Source of the DNA: an uncultured Adlercreutzia sp.
GTDB lineage: Bacteria > Actinomycetota > Coriobacteriia > Coriobacteriales > Eggerthellaceae
Direction of reading: 5' to 3'
Length of the DNA stretch: 64,000 nt
NCBI RefSeq assembly: GCF_958431955.1
Contig: NZ_CAUASN010000007.1
Coordinates: forward strand, 19,675-83,674
The notes below the pieces were generated by a model. It made no database searches. It saw only the letters and a list, made by a program, of their open reading frames with translations, and was not told the DNA's origin. Below, one piece after another: positions 16,945-26,313 of the stretch; within the stretch, counting starts at the first letter, position 1; the number at the start of each line of letters is the position of its first letter. Made by a program: the position numbers and the translations under genes.

Positions 16945-18336
16945 ATGCATCTTTCCGAGAAGGGGCACACCTATGCCCTGTTCGCCATTGTCGTCATCAC
17001 CTGCGCCTTGGGGTCGCTCACGCAAACGGTGATGAACTCCATGCTCACCGAGGTCTGCGCTGACTTTTCCATCGATGCGGCAGTGGGGCAGTGGGTGACC
17101 ACCATCTATATGCTCGTCATGGGCATCACGGTGCCGGTAGTCGTGTTTCTGGCGAAGCGCTTCTCGCTGAAGCGCCTGGTATTCGTGGCCCTCGGCTTCT
17201 ACCTGGCCGGCTCGGTAGCAGGGTTTTTCGCTCCCGTCTTCGGAGTGCTCTTGCTGGCCCGCGTGCTGCAGGCCATCGCCACCGGCATCACGCTGCCGCT
17301 TGTGCAGACGGTGGCCATGACGCGCTTCCCGCGGGAGCGCACGGGCACGGCCATGGGCATCGGCGGCATCGCCATGGGGTTCGCGCCCAATATCGGCCCG
17401 CTCATCGGGGGTGCCCTGGCGAATACCACCGGATGGCGCAGCTTCTACATCATCCTCGTGGGGCTGCTGGCGGTGCTGTGGGCGGCCAACGCGCTGCTCG
17501 TGAAGAGCCACGGCGATCGTGAGTCCCAGGCGGTGTTCGACCTGCCGTCCTTCGTGCAGTCCACGCTGGGCTTCGGCGGTTTTCTGCTCGGCGTCTCGAA
17601 TGCGGCCACGATGCCGCTCGCGTCGCCGTCGGTGTGGGTGCCCGCGCTGCTCGGCGTCGCGTTCATCGTGGTGTTCGTGCGGCGCCAGCGCATGATACCC
17701 AATCCGCTCATCTGCCTGGACATCTTCCGCTCGCGCCATTACCGCGCCGGCTTCGTGGCCCAGAACTGCCTGTTCGCGTCGTTCATGGGCATCACCCTTG
17801 TTCTGCCGCTGTTCATCCAGGGGCCCTGCGGCATGACGGCGCTCGACGCGGGCATCGCGTTCATTCCGGCCACTGTCATCGCGCTGTTTGTGAACCCGCT
17901 GGCCGGCGTGCTCGTGGACAAGGTGGGCGCCCGCGCCGTGTGCATCACCTCGGCGGCCTTCCTCACGGTGGGCGCCGCCTCGTTCATGTTCGTGGGCGCC
18001 GGCACGCCGCTGTGGGTGCTCACGCTGCTGCAGGGCGTGCGCGCCGTGGGCGTGAGCGGGCTCGTGGGGCCGCTCAACTCCTACGGGCTGGCGGGGCTCG
18101 ACCGCGGCATCGTCATGGATGGCAGCGCGTTTTTCGCCACGGTGCGCCAGGCATGCGCCTCCCTCGGCACTGCGCTCATGATGCTCATCATCTCCGTGGC
18201 CGGGCTTGCCTTCGCCGCAGCCGATCCGGGCGATGCCGGAGCCACGGCCGCTGCGCTGCCCTACCAGCTCGCCTTCGCGCTTTCCACGCTGTTCGCGGCG
18301 GTGGTGCTCGTCACGGCCATTTGGAAGATACGCTAG
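16945..18336 (+). CDS. MFS drug-type exporter, DHA2 (EmrB/QacA) family
   Basis: This is a 463-residue integral membrane protein with roughly 14 hydrophobic segments. It shows the DHA2 layout: a first helix ending in NSMLTEVCADFSIDAAVGQWVTT and a motif C-like GFAPNIGPLIGGAL in helix 5. Such proteins expel lipophilic or cationic compounds using the proton gradient. The substrate cannot be predicted. TATAAT at 16822-16827, inside a CGCTATAATAGCG palindrome, is a likely own promoter, and GGAGG precedes the ATG. No regulator gene is adjacent. The gene is followed by a long region with a hairpin repeat. Confidence 0.85.
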   Translation: MHLSEKGHTYALFAIVVITCALGSLTQTVMNSMLTEVCADFSIDAAVGQWVTTIYMLVMGITVPVVVFLAKRFSLKRLVFVALGFYLAGSVAGFFAPVFGVLLLARVLQAIATGITLPLVQTVAMTRFPRERTGTAMGIGGIAMGFAPNIGPLIGGALANTTGWRSFYIILVGLLAVLWAANALLVKSHGDRESQAVFDLPSFVQSTLGFGGFLLGVSNAATMPLASPSVWVPALLGVAFIVVFVRRQRMIPNPLICLDIFRSRHYRAGFVAQNCLFASFMGITLVLPLFIQGPCGMTALDAGIAFIPATVIALFVNPLAGVLVDKVGARAVCITSAAFLTVGAASFMFVGAGTPLWVLTLLQGVRAVGVSGLVGPLNSYGLAGLDRGIVMDGSAFFATVRQACASLGTALMMLIISVAGLAFAAADPGDAGATAAALPYQLAFALSTLFAAVVLVTAIWKIR

Positions 18337-18873
18337 CGGGGTTGCGCAGAAGCGCTGGTTTTCGGGGGGAGGGGGAAGCGCAAACCTCCGAAGGGCGCGC
18401 GGTAGCGACGGCTCGCTGGTGCGGCAATGGCCTCGCTGCGGCTGCTCGTGCCGCCCGATAGCCGCAGGGCCGGCCCCGACGTGGTGCTGGACGTGAGCGA
18501 GTCGACGCGCCGCGAGCCGGCCGAGGGGCTGCCGCTGTTCGGATCCGACCGTCTGGCGCGGGTGCACGCCGCAAGATGGCTTGAAAAACACGGTTTTGGA
18601 ACGGGGAGTCCTTTTCGGCGGTGAAATGGCTTGGAATTCACGTTTTTGTTACCGAATCCCTCGAAAAAGTTAGATTATCTTAACCGTGAACTGGTCTTTT
18701 CCCGTCGCAATAAGTGGAAGATTCCTCAAGAACGGTACCCGCGGTAACAAAACCGTGAATTCCAAGCCAAATTTCGCGTTTTGCGTTTCGCAGCTTCTCG
18801 CCTTCGCGATGGGGAGAGCGCCATCGTTTATAATTCTCGATCGATTCATGCACAAGATTGGACGGGCGCAAAA
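18337..18873. other. Gene-free region between the MFS exporter and the ABC-F gene
   Basis: The first 240 bases are GC-rich, with short open frames on both strands but no ribosome site, no recognisable domain and no clear coding pattern. The composition then turns AT-rich at the hairpin repeat (18627-18769). A single arm-like sequence precedes it (18577-18604: TGGCTTG, then CACGGTTTTG). TATAAT at 18829-18834 is the likely -10 of the downstream ABC-F gene. Confidence 0.4.
18627..18769. repeat. Long hairpin element, copy 1 of a dispersed family
   Basis: A 28-base arm at 18627-18654 (starting TGGCTTGGAATTCACG) is repeated inverted at 18742-18769 with one mismatch. The loop is 87 bases. The loop contains TATCTTAACCGTGAACTGGT followed by CTTTTCCC, matching the conserved loop core (TGA, one base, CTGG, then T-rich) of the elements at 32166, 45977 and 47725. 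An AACCGTGAA from the arm recurs once inside the loop at 18682-18690. It lies between two rightward genes, downstream of the MFS gene. Confidence 0.8.
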
Positions 18874-20709
18874 ATGGCATTTCTCCTCGGTTGCGAAAAG
18901 GTGCGGGTGGAATTCCCCACGAAAACGGTGTTCACCGAGTTGTCTCTCGGGGTAGACGAGGGGGCCCGTATCGGCATCGTGGGCAAGAACGGCGATGGGA
19001 AGTCCACGCTTCTGCGGGTGCTGGCGGGAGATGTGGAGGTGGACGACGGCCGCGTCATCCGCACGCGCGGCGTATCGGTGGGCGTGCTCGGGCAGACCGA
19101 CAGCCTGCGCGACGAGGATACCGTGGAGCGCGCCGTGGTGGGGGATCGCCCCGAGTACGAATGGGCCGGCGATGCGCGCACGCGCTCCATCATCGCGGGG
19201 CTTCTGGACGACGTGGCTTGGGACGGCCTCGTGGGCACGCTCTCGGGCGGCCAGCGCCGCCGGGTTGATCTGGCGCGCCTGCTCATCGGCGATTGGGACG
19301 TGCTCATGTTGGACGAGCCTACCAACCATCTGGACGTGAAGGCCATCGCATGGCTCGCCGACCACCTGAAGACCCGCTGGCGCCCCGGTGCCGGCGCGCT
19401 TCTCGTGGTGACCCACGACCGCTGGTTCCTCGACGAGGTGTGCGAGGCCATGTGGGAGGTGCACGGTCAGCGGGTGTGGCCCTTCGAGGGCGGGTTTTCG
19501 GCCTACATCATGCAGCGCGTGGAGCGCGACCGCTTGGCGGCGCTCGCCGAGCAGAAGCGGCAGAACGCCCTGCGCCGCGAGCTGGCATGGCTCTCGCGCG
19601 GCGCACGGGCCCGGGCCACCAAGCCCAAGTTCCATGTGGCTGCGGCTCAGGCGCTCATTGCCGACGTGCCGCCCCTGCGCGACGAGCTGGAACTCAAGCG
19701 CATGGCCATGGCGCGTCTCGGCAAGACGGTGGTGGAGCTGCAGGACGCCTCGCTGCGGTTCGGCGATCATGTCATCTTAGACGACGTGGACTGGATCATC
19801 GGGCCGGGCGACCGCTACGGCATCGTGGGCGCCAACGGCATCGGCAAGACCACGCTGCTGCGCATCATCCAGGGCCTCCAGCCGCTCGATCGGGGACGGG
19901 TGAAGATCGGCCAGACCGTGCGCTTCGCGGTGCTCTCCCAGCATTTGGACGAGCTTACGAAGCTGGGAAGCGACCGGGTGCGCCAGGTCATCAGCCGTTA
20001 CTCGCGCCGCACCATGCTCGACGGCAAGGAGATGACCCCGGGTCAGCTGCTGGAGCGCCTGGGCTTCACGAAGGACGACCAAAACGAGCCGGTGTGCGAC
20101 CTGTCGGGCGGTCAGAAGCGGCGGCTCGCGCTCATGCTCATCCTGCTCGACGAGCCCAACGTGCTCATCTTGGACGAGCCCGGCAACGATCTGGACACCG
20201 ACATGCTGGCCGCCGTGGAGAGCCTGCTCGACGGCTGGCCGGGCACGCTTCTGCTCGTCACCCACGACCGCTACCTCATGGAGCGCGTGACCGACCATCA
20301 GTTCGCCCTCGTGAACGGGAAAGTGCGCCATCTGCCCGGCGGCGTGGACGAGTACCTGCGCCTGACGGAGGAGTCCGAGCGGGAAGCGGCTGCTGCGGCG
20401 CCTGGGAAGGCGGCGCCGTCTGCGAGGGAGGTGTCCGGCGAGGCGACCCCCGAGCAACCCGCGGAGCGCACGGTCTCTACGCTCTCCGGCGGCGAGCAGC
20501 GCGAGCTGCGCAAGCTCATGGCCTCCAACGAGAAGAAGATCGGCACCCTGAAGGGCAAGATCGAGAAGAAGCAGCTGGAAATGGCCGAGGCCGACCAGTC
20601 AGATTACCTCGTGCTCACCGCCATGCAGGAGGAGATCGCCGACTTCCAAGACCAGATAGAGGCCCTGGAACTCGAATGGCTCGAAGCCGCCGAGAAGCTG
20701 GGGGAGTAG
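18874..20709 (+). CDS. ABC-F family ATPase (Uup/EttA-like)
   Basis: This 611-residue soluble protein has two ABC ATPase domains and no membrane segments. The first has Walker A GKNGDGKSTLL, signature LSGGQRRRV and Walker B LDEPTNHLD. The second has GANGIGKTTLL, LSGGQKRRLAL and LDEPGNDLD, with Gly where Thr is usual. A charged, probably coiled-coil C-terminal tail (about the last 90 residues, ERTVSTLSGGEQRELRK onward) resembles Uup. ABC-F proteins act on stalled or antibiotic-bound ribosomes, and Uup also affects DNA branch structures. The frame is open upstream, but the ATG at 18874 begins the conserved MAFLLGCEKV domain start. The upstream spacing signal is weak. Confidence 0.88.
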   Translation: MAFLLGCEKVRVEFPTKTVFTELSLGVDEGARIGIVGKNGDGKSTLLRVLAGDVEVDDGRVIRTRGVSVGVLGQTDSLRDEDTVERAVVGDRPEYEWAGDARTRSIIAGLLDDVAWDGLVGTLSGGQRRRVDLARLLIGDWDVLMLDEPTNHLDVKAIAWLADHLKTRWRPGAGALLVVTHDRWFLDEVCEAMWEVHGQRVWPFEGGFSAYIMQRVERDRLAALAEQKRQNALRRELAWLSRGARARATKPKFHVAAAQALIADVPPLRDELELKRMAMARLGKTVVELQDASLRFGDHVILDDVDWIIGPGDRYGIVGANGIGKTTLLRIIQGLQPLDRGRVKIGQTVRFAVLSQHLDELTKLGSDRVRQVISRYSRRTMLDGKEMTPGQLLERLGFTKDDQNEPVCDLSGGQKRRLALMLILLDEPNVLILDEPGNDLDTDMLAAVESLLDGWPGTLLLVTHDRYLMERVTDHQFALVNGKVRHLPGGVDEYLRLTEESEREAAAAAPGKAAPSAREVSGEATPEQPAERTVSTLSGGEQRELRKLMASNEKKIGTLKGKIEKKQLEMAEADQSDYLVLTAMQEEIADFQDQIEALELEWLEAAEKLGE

Positions 20710-20880
20710 TGGCTCTCCGCCGCTGGGTAGCGGTTTTCCCGGCTACGTAAAAACTACGTACCTCGCTTGACGAGGTCATTTACGCAACGGCTACGCTTTC
20801 TCCGCTCCCGTGCTTATCTCATGATTTCCCCAGCGGCGCACTCTGAAACGTGCGAAGGCCTCAAGCTATAGGAGGGAATC

Positions 20881-22506
20881 ATGGACATCATGCAATCGAG
20901 GCGAGCTTTTTTGAAGACCGCGACGGTGGCGCTCGGCGGCGCGGCGGTGGCCGGTTTGGCGGGATGCGCTCCCGCAGCGAACACCGCATCGAATGATACG
21001 GCCTCTTCTGTCGGCGATATCAGCTGGGACGAGGAGACCGATGTCATTGTCGTCGGCGGCGGCTTGGCTGGCCTTGCTGCGGCTGTGACGGTGGCCACGG
21101 AGGGCAATGGGGCCAAGTGCCTCCTGCTGGAAAAGAGCCCCCTTGAGACAGGTGGCGGCAACAGCGCTTTTGCTGCCGGCATGGTGCTTTGGACAAAGGA
21201 TCCGGAGAACTTCGCCGAGTACGTGCGAGAGTTGCGCGGCGAGATGGACAATGTTCCCGACGATGTGGTCGACGCCTATGCCCAGGGTATTGCCGAGAAT
21301 CTTGACTGGCTGCGCGGCTTGCCCGGCTTCAGCGAGGACGACGTCATCGTCTCCGAGTACTTCGAGCCGGGCACCGGTGAGAGCTGCTACCCCGAATACG
21401 GCGAGATGCCCCATGCGTATTCCCTTGGCCGTGTTCGGTTCAACCCGGAGAACGCCAACGGCAATACGCAGGTTACCCCCTTCATGAATAACGTGAAGAA
21501 GCAGTTCGCCGACGTTATCACCCACAAGACGACCGCGCCGGTGACGGCTTTGGTGCAGGATCCGGAGACCAAGGAAGTTCTTGGTGTGGTGTACACCGAC
21601 GGCTCCTCGAGCAAGTACGCGAAGGCAACCAAGGGCGTTATCATGTGCTGCGGCGGCTTCGAGAACAATGCTCAGATGAAGGCCGATTATCTCAGCGGCC
21701 CGTGGGCGCGTCGCATTGCCGGGGAGTACAACGAGGGCGACGGCATCACCATGTGCGCCCGCGCAGGAGCCGATATGTGGCACATGAACAGCTGCGCTGG
21801 CTTCTGGACCTCCATGAGCCCCATCGACGGAGATGTCTGCCTGATGCGCACCCCGAAGGACCAGGGCATCACCGTCGCCATCAACGGTCAGCGCTTCTAT
21901 ATGGACTGGGATGGTGATGTCTGCGAGGATTGGGAATCGTATGACACGGGCGATCTGGCCTCCCATGTGGGGTCGCGCCACGGCCATATGCAGTTCGGCG
22001 GAGAATGGCCGCACCTTCCCATGCCGGCCAAGACGTGGTTCATTACCGATACCCCGGGATACACGTCGATCCTGGAGAATAAGATGATGGCCATCGATTT
22101 CGATCCCATGGACGGCTGGGGTTTCACGGCCGACACCATCGAGGAGCTGGCCGGCAAGATCGAGGTGCCTGCCGATGTCCTGGCGACCACGGTGTCCCAA
22201 TGGAACGAGTGCGTCGCCAATGGCAACGACGTGTACTTCCATCGCCCTGCAAATAAAATGAAGGCGATCGAGGAAGGGCCTTTCTACGCCTTGTTCTGTG
22301 CGCCGACCATGCTCAACACAGATGGCGGCCCCCGTCGCAGCGCCAAGGGAGAGGTGCTTGATCTCGACGGAGAGCCGATACCTCATCTGTACAGCGCGGG
22401 CGAATTCGGATCTGTGTGGGCCAATATGTACCAGGGTGCGGGCAACTTGGGCGAGTGCCTCGCCTTCGGCCGCATCTCGGTGCGAAACTGCCTGGGAATC
22501 GCGTAG
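20881..22506 (+). CDS. Tat-exported FAD-dependent reductase of the fumarate reductase/urocanate reductase flavoprotein type
   Basis: The 541-residue protein starts with Q-S-R-R-A-F-L-K and a hydrophobic stretch ending L-A-G-C, a Tat signal with lipobox. It is probably exported folded and lipid-anchored. The dinucleotide-binding motif is VIVVGGGLAGLAAA, followed by EKSPLETGGGNSAFAAG, as in fumarate reductase flavoproteins. A C-terminal GAGNLGECLAFGRISV fits the FAD fold. No FMN-binding or cytochrome domain is present, so electrons must come from another protein. Gut Coriobacteriia use many such enzymes to reduce C=C bonds of dietary or host molecules. The substrate here is unknown. The leader (20710-20880) has a CCTCG/CGAGG hairpin and TACGTA repeats. 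A membrane LuxR regulator follows. Confidence 0.85.
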   Translation: MDIMQSRRAFLKTATVALGGAAVAGLAGCAPAANTASNDTASSVGDISWDEETDVIVVGGGLAGLAAAVTVATEGNGAKCLLLEKSPLETGGGNSAFAAGMVLWTKDPENFAEYVRELRGEMDNVPDDVVDAYAQGIAENLDWLRGLPGFSEDDVIVSEYFEPGTGESCYPEYGEMPHAYSLGRVRFNPENANGNTQVTPFMNNVKKQFADVITHKTTAPVTALVQDPETKEVLGVVYTDGSSSKYAKATKGVIMCCGGFENNAQMKADYLSGPWARRIAGEYNEGDGITMCARAGADMWHMNSCAGFWTSMSPIDGDVCLMRTPKDQGITVAINGQRFYMDWDGDVCEDWESYDTGDLASHVGSRHGHMQFGGEWPHLPMPAKTWFITDTPGYTSILENKMMAIDFDPMDGWGFTADTIEELAGKIEVPADVLATTVSQWNECVANGNDVYFHRPANKMKAIEEGPFYALFCAPTMLNTDGGPRRSAKGEVLDLDGEPIPHLYSAGEFGSVWANMYQGAGNLGECLAFGRISVRNCLGIA

Positions 22507-22528
22507 CCTTTCCTGCCCTCCCCCCCCT

Positions 22529-22560
22529 GTCCCCGGCGCATGTAAGCGCCGGGGGCTTTC
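22529..22560 (+). terminator. Intrinsic terminator after the flavin reductase gene
   Basis: A 9-bp stem CCCCGGCGC / GCGCCGGGG with a 6-base loop is followed by a short GCTTTC tail. It lies 22 bases past the stop codon. The weak T-run makes partial read-through into the LuxR gene possible. Confidence 0.7.
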
Positions 22561-22650
22561 GCATGCGCTGGCGAGGGTCGTCTAAGAGAGCGGGCCATGA
22601 CGGGCGTGGTCGTGGTATGGTTGTTGCGAGATGCTTGGGAGGAGTTTCTT

Positions 22651-24141
22651 ATGGCACGCAAGCGCAATGAGATGTCTTCCGCGATAGGGATATTCGTGGG
22701 GCTCAGTTTCCTCTGGCCGTACTACCAACGGGCCTTTTATCGGGTCACGCTCTTCTACCGCATGGGCGATGACGTTGTGGCCGCTTACGGGTTGTTTCTG
22801 ATCGCTCTGCTTTTAGGGTGCATTGTGGCTGCAACGAGATACCGCGCGGTGGAGGGTGTCCTGCAGCGGCAGCCGGCGCTCCTGCTATCGGCCGCCGGGC
22901 TCTCCCTCGTCTCGGCGCTGTACTTGCGGGGATATGTGAGGGCCGAGGGACACCTCGGGGATATGCTCTCGTATTTGGCCGTTGTCGGATACGCTGTTTC
23001 CTTTGCGACGATTTCGGCTGGATGGGCTATAGCCCTCATGCGCTTCGTCTATACGCGGGGGCTTTTCCAGGGCGTGGCGATGCTGGGCTCCACGGCCATG
23101 GCCGCCAAGCTCATCTCTCCTACCTCTGCGGCCGTCGATAGCGTCTTCGGTCTTGTTCCGGTGATGGGGCTCGCATTGTCCGGCGGCGCTGTGTTTGCCG
23201 TCTCGCGGTGGGAGGCGGGAGGGCCGTCCATGCCCTATGAGAAAGTGGGGGAAGCGCCCTACTTGAGGGAATGGCTCATCCCCGTGGCCGCGTATGGTGT
23301 CTTCTCGGTGTCCCATGCCATCCGCTATGCCTTCGACATGACAAACGAGGTTTCCGTCGCGGGAGGGGAAATTGTCCCCGCCTCGCCCTCGTACTCGTTC
23401 ACGCTCACCTTTCTCTTGTTTGCGGCGTTACTGTCGGGAGCTGCCCTGCATTCATCGCGCCGCGGTGTTCCGGGTGTGAATCGCCTTGCCTTCTGGATTG
23501 CCTCGCTCGGGGTTGCCATCGGTTTGCTCGCGGCGCCCATGCTCTCGCTTCTCGCAGCTGAGGATGATTCATTTGCGAGCATGGATGCTGGTACTGGTTG
23601 CATCACGCTTCTGGTCTGCGTGTGCGTCTTGCTGCTGACGTATCAGAATCGTCTCTCCCCCTTGCAGACATTCAGTCTTTTCTGGTGCCTGCCTATCGTT
23701 GTGGAGAAGATTATCGCCTATCTTGTCGCCCCCTTGGTGCTGGGCCTTGCTGGGGAGGCGGCTGCCTCGTGGGCGCGACCGGTAATCATGTTCTCTTTCG
23801 CAGCGACATTGGTCACGTTGCTCTTGTTCCTCATGCAGCTTTGCCGGGGAAATGCCCTGGGGCTGCTTTTTCCAGCGAGTTCCCCGACTGGCGGGGATGA
23901 CGGACGCGACGGGAGGAGGGCCGCCTGTTCCGCCATCGGGGCGCGAAGCGATCTTTCCGATCGCGAGGTGGAGTTGCTGTACTACCTCTCGTACGGTTAC
24001 AGCGCTAAGAAAACAGGCGAGACCCTCTTCATCTCAGAGAGAACCGTGCAGACCCATACGCAGAATATTTATCGAAAACTCGATGTGCATAGCAAACAGG
24101 CTATTATTGACCTCGTCGAGAAGGAGCGTGCGCTGAAGTGA
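22651..24141 (+). CDS. LuxR family regulator with N-terminal multi-span membrane domain
   Basis: The 496-residue protein has about 10-12 hydrophobic segments (residues about 10-410) and a C-terminal LuxR/NarL helix-turn-helix (LSDREVELLYYLSYGYSAKKTGETLFISERTV region, then QTHTQNIYRKL). The membrane part may sense a small molecule or pass signals directly to the DNA-binding head. This architecture is common in Eggerthellaceae beside single reductase genes, and here it follows a flavin reductase. I infer that it controls that gene. GGGAGGAG lies before the ATG at 22651. An earlier in-frame ATG at 22597 has no such site. Confidence 0.87.
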   Translation: MARKRNEMSSAIGIFVGLSFLWPYYQRAFYRVTLFYRMGDDVVAAYGLFLIALLLGCIVAATRYRAVEGVLQRQPALLLSAAGLSLVSALYLRGYVRAEGHLGDMLSYLAVVGYAVSFATISAGWAIALMRFVYTRGLFQGVAMLGSTAMAAKLISPTSAAVDSVFGLVPVMGLALSGGAVFAVSRWEAGGPSMPYEKVGEAPYLREWLIPVAAYGVFSVSHAIRYAFDMTNEVSVAGGEIVPASPSYSFTLTFLLFAALLSGAALHSSRRGVPGVNRLAFWIASLGVAIGLLAAPMLSLLAAEDDSFASMDAGTGCITLLVCVCVLLLTYQNRLSPLQTFSLFWCLPIVVEKIIAYLVAPLVLGLAGEAAASWARPVIMFSFAATLVTLLLFLMQLCRGNALGLLFPASSPTGGDDGRDGRRAACSAIGARSDLSDREVELLYYLSYGYSAKKTGETLFISERTVQTHTQNIYRKLDVHSKQAIIDLVEKERALK

Positions 24142-24191
24142 TTGCCACTTAGTCGGCGTGGCGCAAGACAAGACAGCGAAGAAGGGGAGTA

Positions 24192-24809
24192 GTGGCCGCG
24201 TATCAGACCATAGCCGAGGTTGCCGAGGCGGAGATCGTCGAGAAGAAGAGCCGGTTTATCGGGCGTATCGCGCCGGTGGCCGACGAGGATGAGGCGCTTG
24301 CCTTCATCGCCGAGGTGAAGGCGGCCCACCGCATGGCACGCCACAACGTGTACGCTTACGTGCTGCGCGGCGGCCGCATCCGCTACACCGACGACGGCGA
24401 GCCGGCTAAGACCGCGGGCATGCCCACCCTGGAAGCCATCCAGCACGCGGGCCTGGAAGACGTGGCCGTGGTGGTCACGCGGTACTTCGGCGGCATCCTG
24501 CTGGGCACGGGCGGCCTCGTGCGCGCCTACGCGCAGGCCACGAAGGCCGCCATCGACGCGGCGCGCATCGTGGTGGTGTCGCGCTGCGTGGATATCATCG
24601 TGGAGGTGTCCTACAGCCTGTACGAGCCCGCTTGCCGTCTGGCCGAGGACGCTGGCGCGCGGGTGCACGACACCGACTTCGCCGAGAACGTCCTCATCAC
24701 CTTCCGCATGCTCGACGGCACCCAGGCCCCTTTCCTGGAGAAGCTCACCGAGCTCACCCGCGGCCAAAGCGAGATCATCGCCACCGACCCCTTCGACGCC
24801 GCGTTTTAA
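24192..24809 (+). CDS. yigZ: YigZ/IMPACT family protein
   Basis: This 205-residue cytoplasmic protein has an N-terminal UPF0029/IMPACT domain (KKSRFIGRIAPV, then DDGEPAKTAGMP and VVVTRYFGGILLGTGGLVRAY) and a C-terminal DUF1949-like domain. The biochemical role of the family in bacteria is not settled; links to translation and proline metabolism have been proposed. It starts at GTG with GAAGGGGAG just upstream. Its stop overlaps by 4 bases the stop of the convergent MATE gene. Its last 18 bases recur at the end of the AraC gene at 27493-27510. Confidence 0.9.
   Translation: MAAYQTIAEVAEAEIVEKKSRFIGRIAPVADEDEALAFIAEVKAAHRMARHNVYAYVLRGGRIRYTDDGEPAKTAGMPTLEAIQHAGLEDVAVVVTRYFGGILLGTGGLVRAYAQATKAAIDAARIVVVSRCVDIIVEVSYSLYEPACRLAEDAGARVHDTDFAENVLITFRMLDGTQAPFLEKLTELTRGQSEIIATDPFDAAF
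24791..24808. repeat. 18-base direct repeat, copy 1 (3' end of yigZ)
   Basis: CTTCGACGCCGCGTTTTA occurs here and again at 27493-27510 in the same orientation. Each copy spans the stop overlap between a rightward gene and a leftward MATE gene, and each encodes the C-terminus F-D-A-A-F. The pair brackets a 2.7-kb MATE-AraC segment. Confidence 0.75.
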
Positions 24810-26173
24810 GCGCTCCGCGGCATGCGGCTCGTATTCTTCCAGGAGGCGGCCACGAGCGCGATGGCCACGACGAGCACGCACACATCGGCTGCCACGCAGG
24901 CGATCCACACGCCGTGGATGCCTGTGCCGGTGAGCGAGGGGATGAGCAGCACGGCGGGCACGAACAGAATGAGCGGCCGAGCCATGGTGAGCAGCGCCGC
25001 CTTGCCGCCGTCGCCGACCGATTGCAGGTAGGTGATGGCCATGATCATGATGCCGTACACCACGAACGGCGCGAAGAAGATGCGGAAGTCGCCCACGCCG
25101 AGGGCCACGATATTCGGATCGGTGATGAACAGTCCGAGCACCGCCTCGGGAGCCGCCATGGCGGGGATCCAGAAGATGAGGCAGAGTGCCGTGGCACTCC
25201 CGCAGAAGGTGAGCATGATGCACCGCACCCGGGCGAATGCGCCGGCGCCGAAGTTGGTGCCCACGGCCGGCTGCAAGCCGTTGCTCATGCCCCACAGCGG
25301 GATGAAGGCGAACGACTGCATGCGGATGGCCGCACCGAACAGGATCTGCCAATCGGGGCCGCCCCATTCCGCAGCTGCGCGGTAGATGACCGCCTGCTGC
25401 ACGAGGGTGAGCACCTGCATGAGCAGAGCCGAGATGCCCACGCTCACCACGTCCTTCAGAATGGGCGCCGAGAGCGCCACGCGGTGGATGCGGGCCGTCT
25501 TCTCGCGGCGGACGAACCACCACAACATCACGGCCGCCTGGGCGAACTGGGAGAGCACCGTGGCGATTGCGGCGCCTTGCAGCCCCCAACCCGCATCGCG
25601 CAGGGCGCAGATGAACAGGGGAGAGAGAATCATGTTCAGCACGGCGCCGCCGCCCATGATAGCCATGGCGCGCACCATGATGCCCTCGCCGCGCATGACC
25701 ATGTTCGAGCTCTGGGCGAAGTTCACGAACAGACTGCCTACGTACACGACCTGCAGGTAGGAGCAGGCCAGATCGAGCATAGCGCCCTCGGCCCCGGTGA
25801 GGGCGAGGAGGGGTCGAGCGAAAGCGATGACCGCGACGGTGGTGGCCACCGATACGATGAGGTTCATGGCGATGAGGTTGCCCATGATGCCGTCGATGGT
25901 CTTCTGGTCGCGGGCGCCGATGGCGCGGGAGAGCACTGAGGCGCTGCCCATGCCCATGAGCGATGCGAAGCCGGAGTTGATGAAGGTGAAGGGGTAGGCG
26001 ATGGACACGGCGCCCATGGCGTCGGTGCCGATGAGCTGGCCGGCATAGATGGCGTCCACGAAGGTGTAGAGCCCGATGACCACCATGCCGACGATGGCGG
26101 GCAGGCTCAAGGACACCACGAGGCGGCTTGGCGATTCGGTGAGAATGCGGGCGCGGCGGTCTTCTTCGGCCAT
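24806..26173 (-). CDS. MATE family efflux transporter (MepA-like)
   Basis: This 455-residue protein has about 12 hydrophobic segments in two pseudo-symmetric halves of the MATE fold (SLSLPAIVGMVVIGLYTFVDAIYAGQ at the start; GISALLMQVLTLVQQAVIYR opening the second half). MATE proteins expel cationic or aromatic compounds against Na+ or H+. The substrate is unknown. It is divergent from an AraC-type regulator across a palindromic operator at 26320-26345, so the regulator probably controls it. The 3' end overlaps yigZ by 4 bases. Confidence 0.9.
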   Translation of the reverse strand: MAEEDRRARILTESPSRLVVSLSLPAIVGMVVIGLYTFVDAIYAGQLIGTDAMGAVSIAYPFTFINSGFASLMGMGSASVLSRAIGARDQKTIDGIMGNLIAMNLIVSVATTVAVIAFARPLLALTGAEGAMLDLACSYLQVVYVGSLFVNFAQSSNMVMRGEGIMVRAMAIMGGGAVLNMILSPLFICALRDAGWGLQGAAIATVLSQFAQAAVMLWWFVRREKTARIHRVALSAPILKDVVSVGISALLMQVLTLVQQAVIYRAAAEWGGPDWQILFGAAIRMQSFAFIPLWGMSNGLQPAVGTNFGAGAFARVRCIMLTFCGSATALCLIFWIPAMAAPEAVLGLFITDPNIVALGVGDFRIFFAPFVVYGIMIMAITYLQSVGDGGKAALLTMARPLILFVPAVLLIPSLTGTGIHGVWIACVAADVCVLVVAIALVAASWKNTSRMPRSA

Positions 26174-26313
26174 AAGGATTCCTCTCGGTCGGGGTGTCCG
26201 GGGGCGCGAGGGCGGCAGGGCGGCGTGGGGTATTCCCCGCGTGCCCTCGCTTCGGTTCGCGCGGCTGCGTGTCGGACGGGTCTGTTGTTCGACCGAGAAG
26301 GTACGCCAAAGGG

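Noticed and set aside
18427..18624. 65-codon rightward frame after the MFS gene
   Set aside because: No ribosome site, no recognised domain, Arg/Pro/Ala composition of non-coding GC-rich DNA, and it runs into the repeat.
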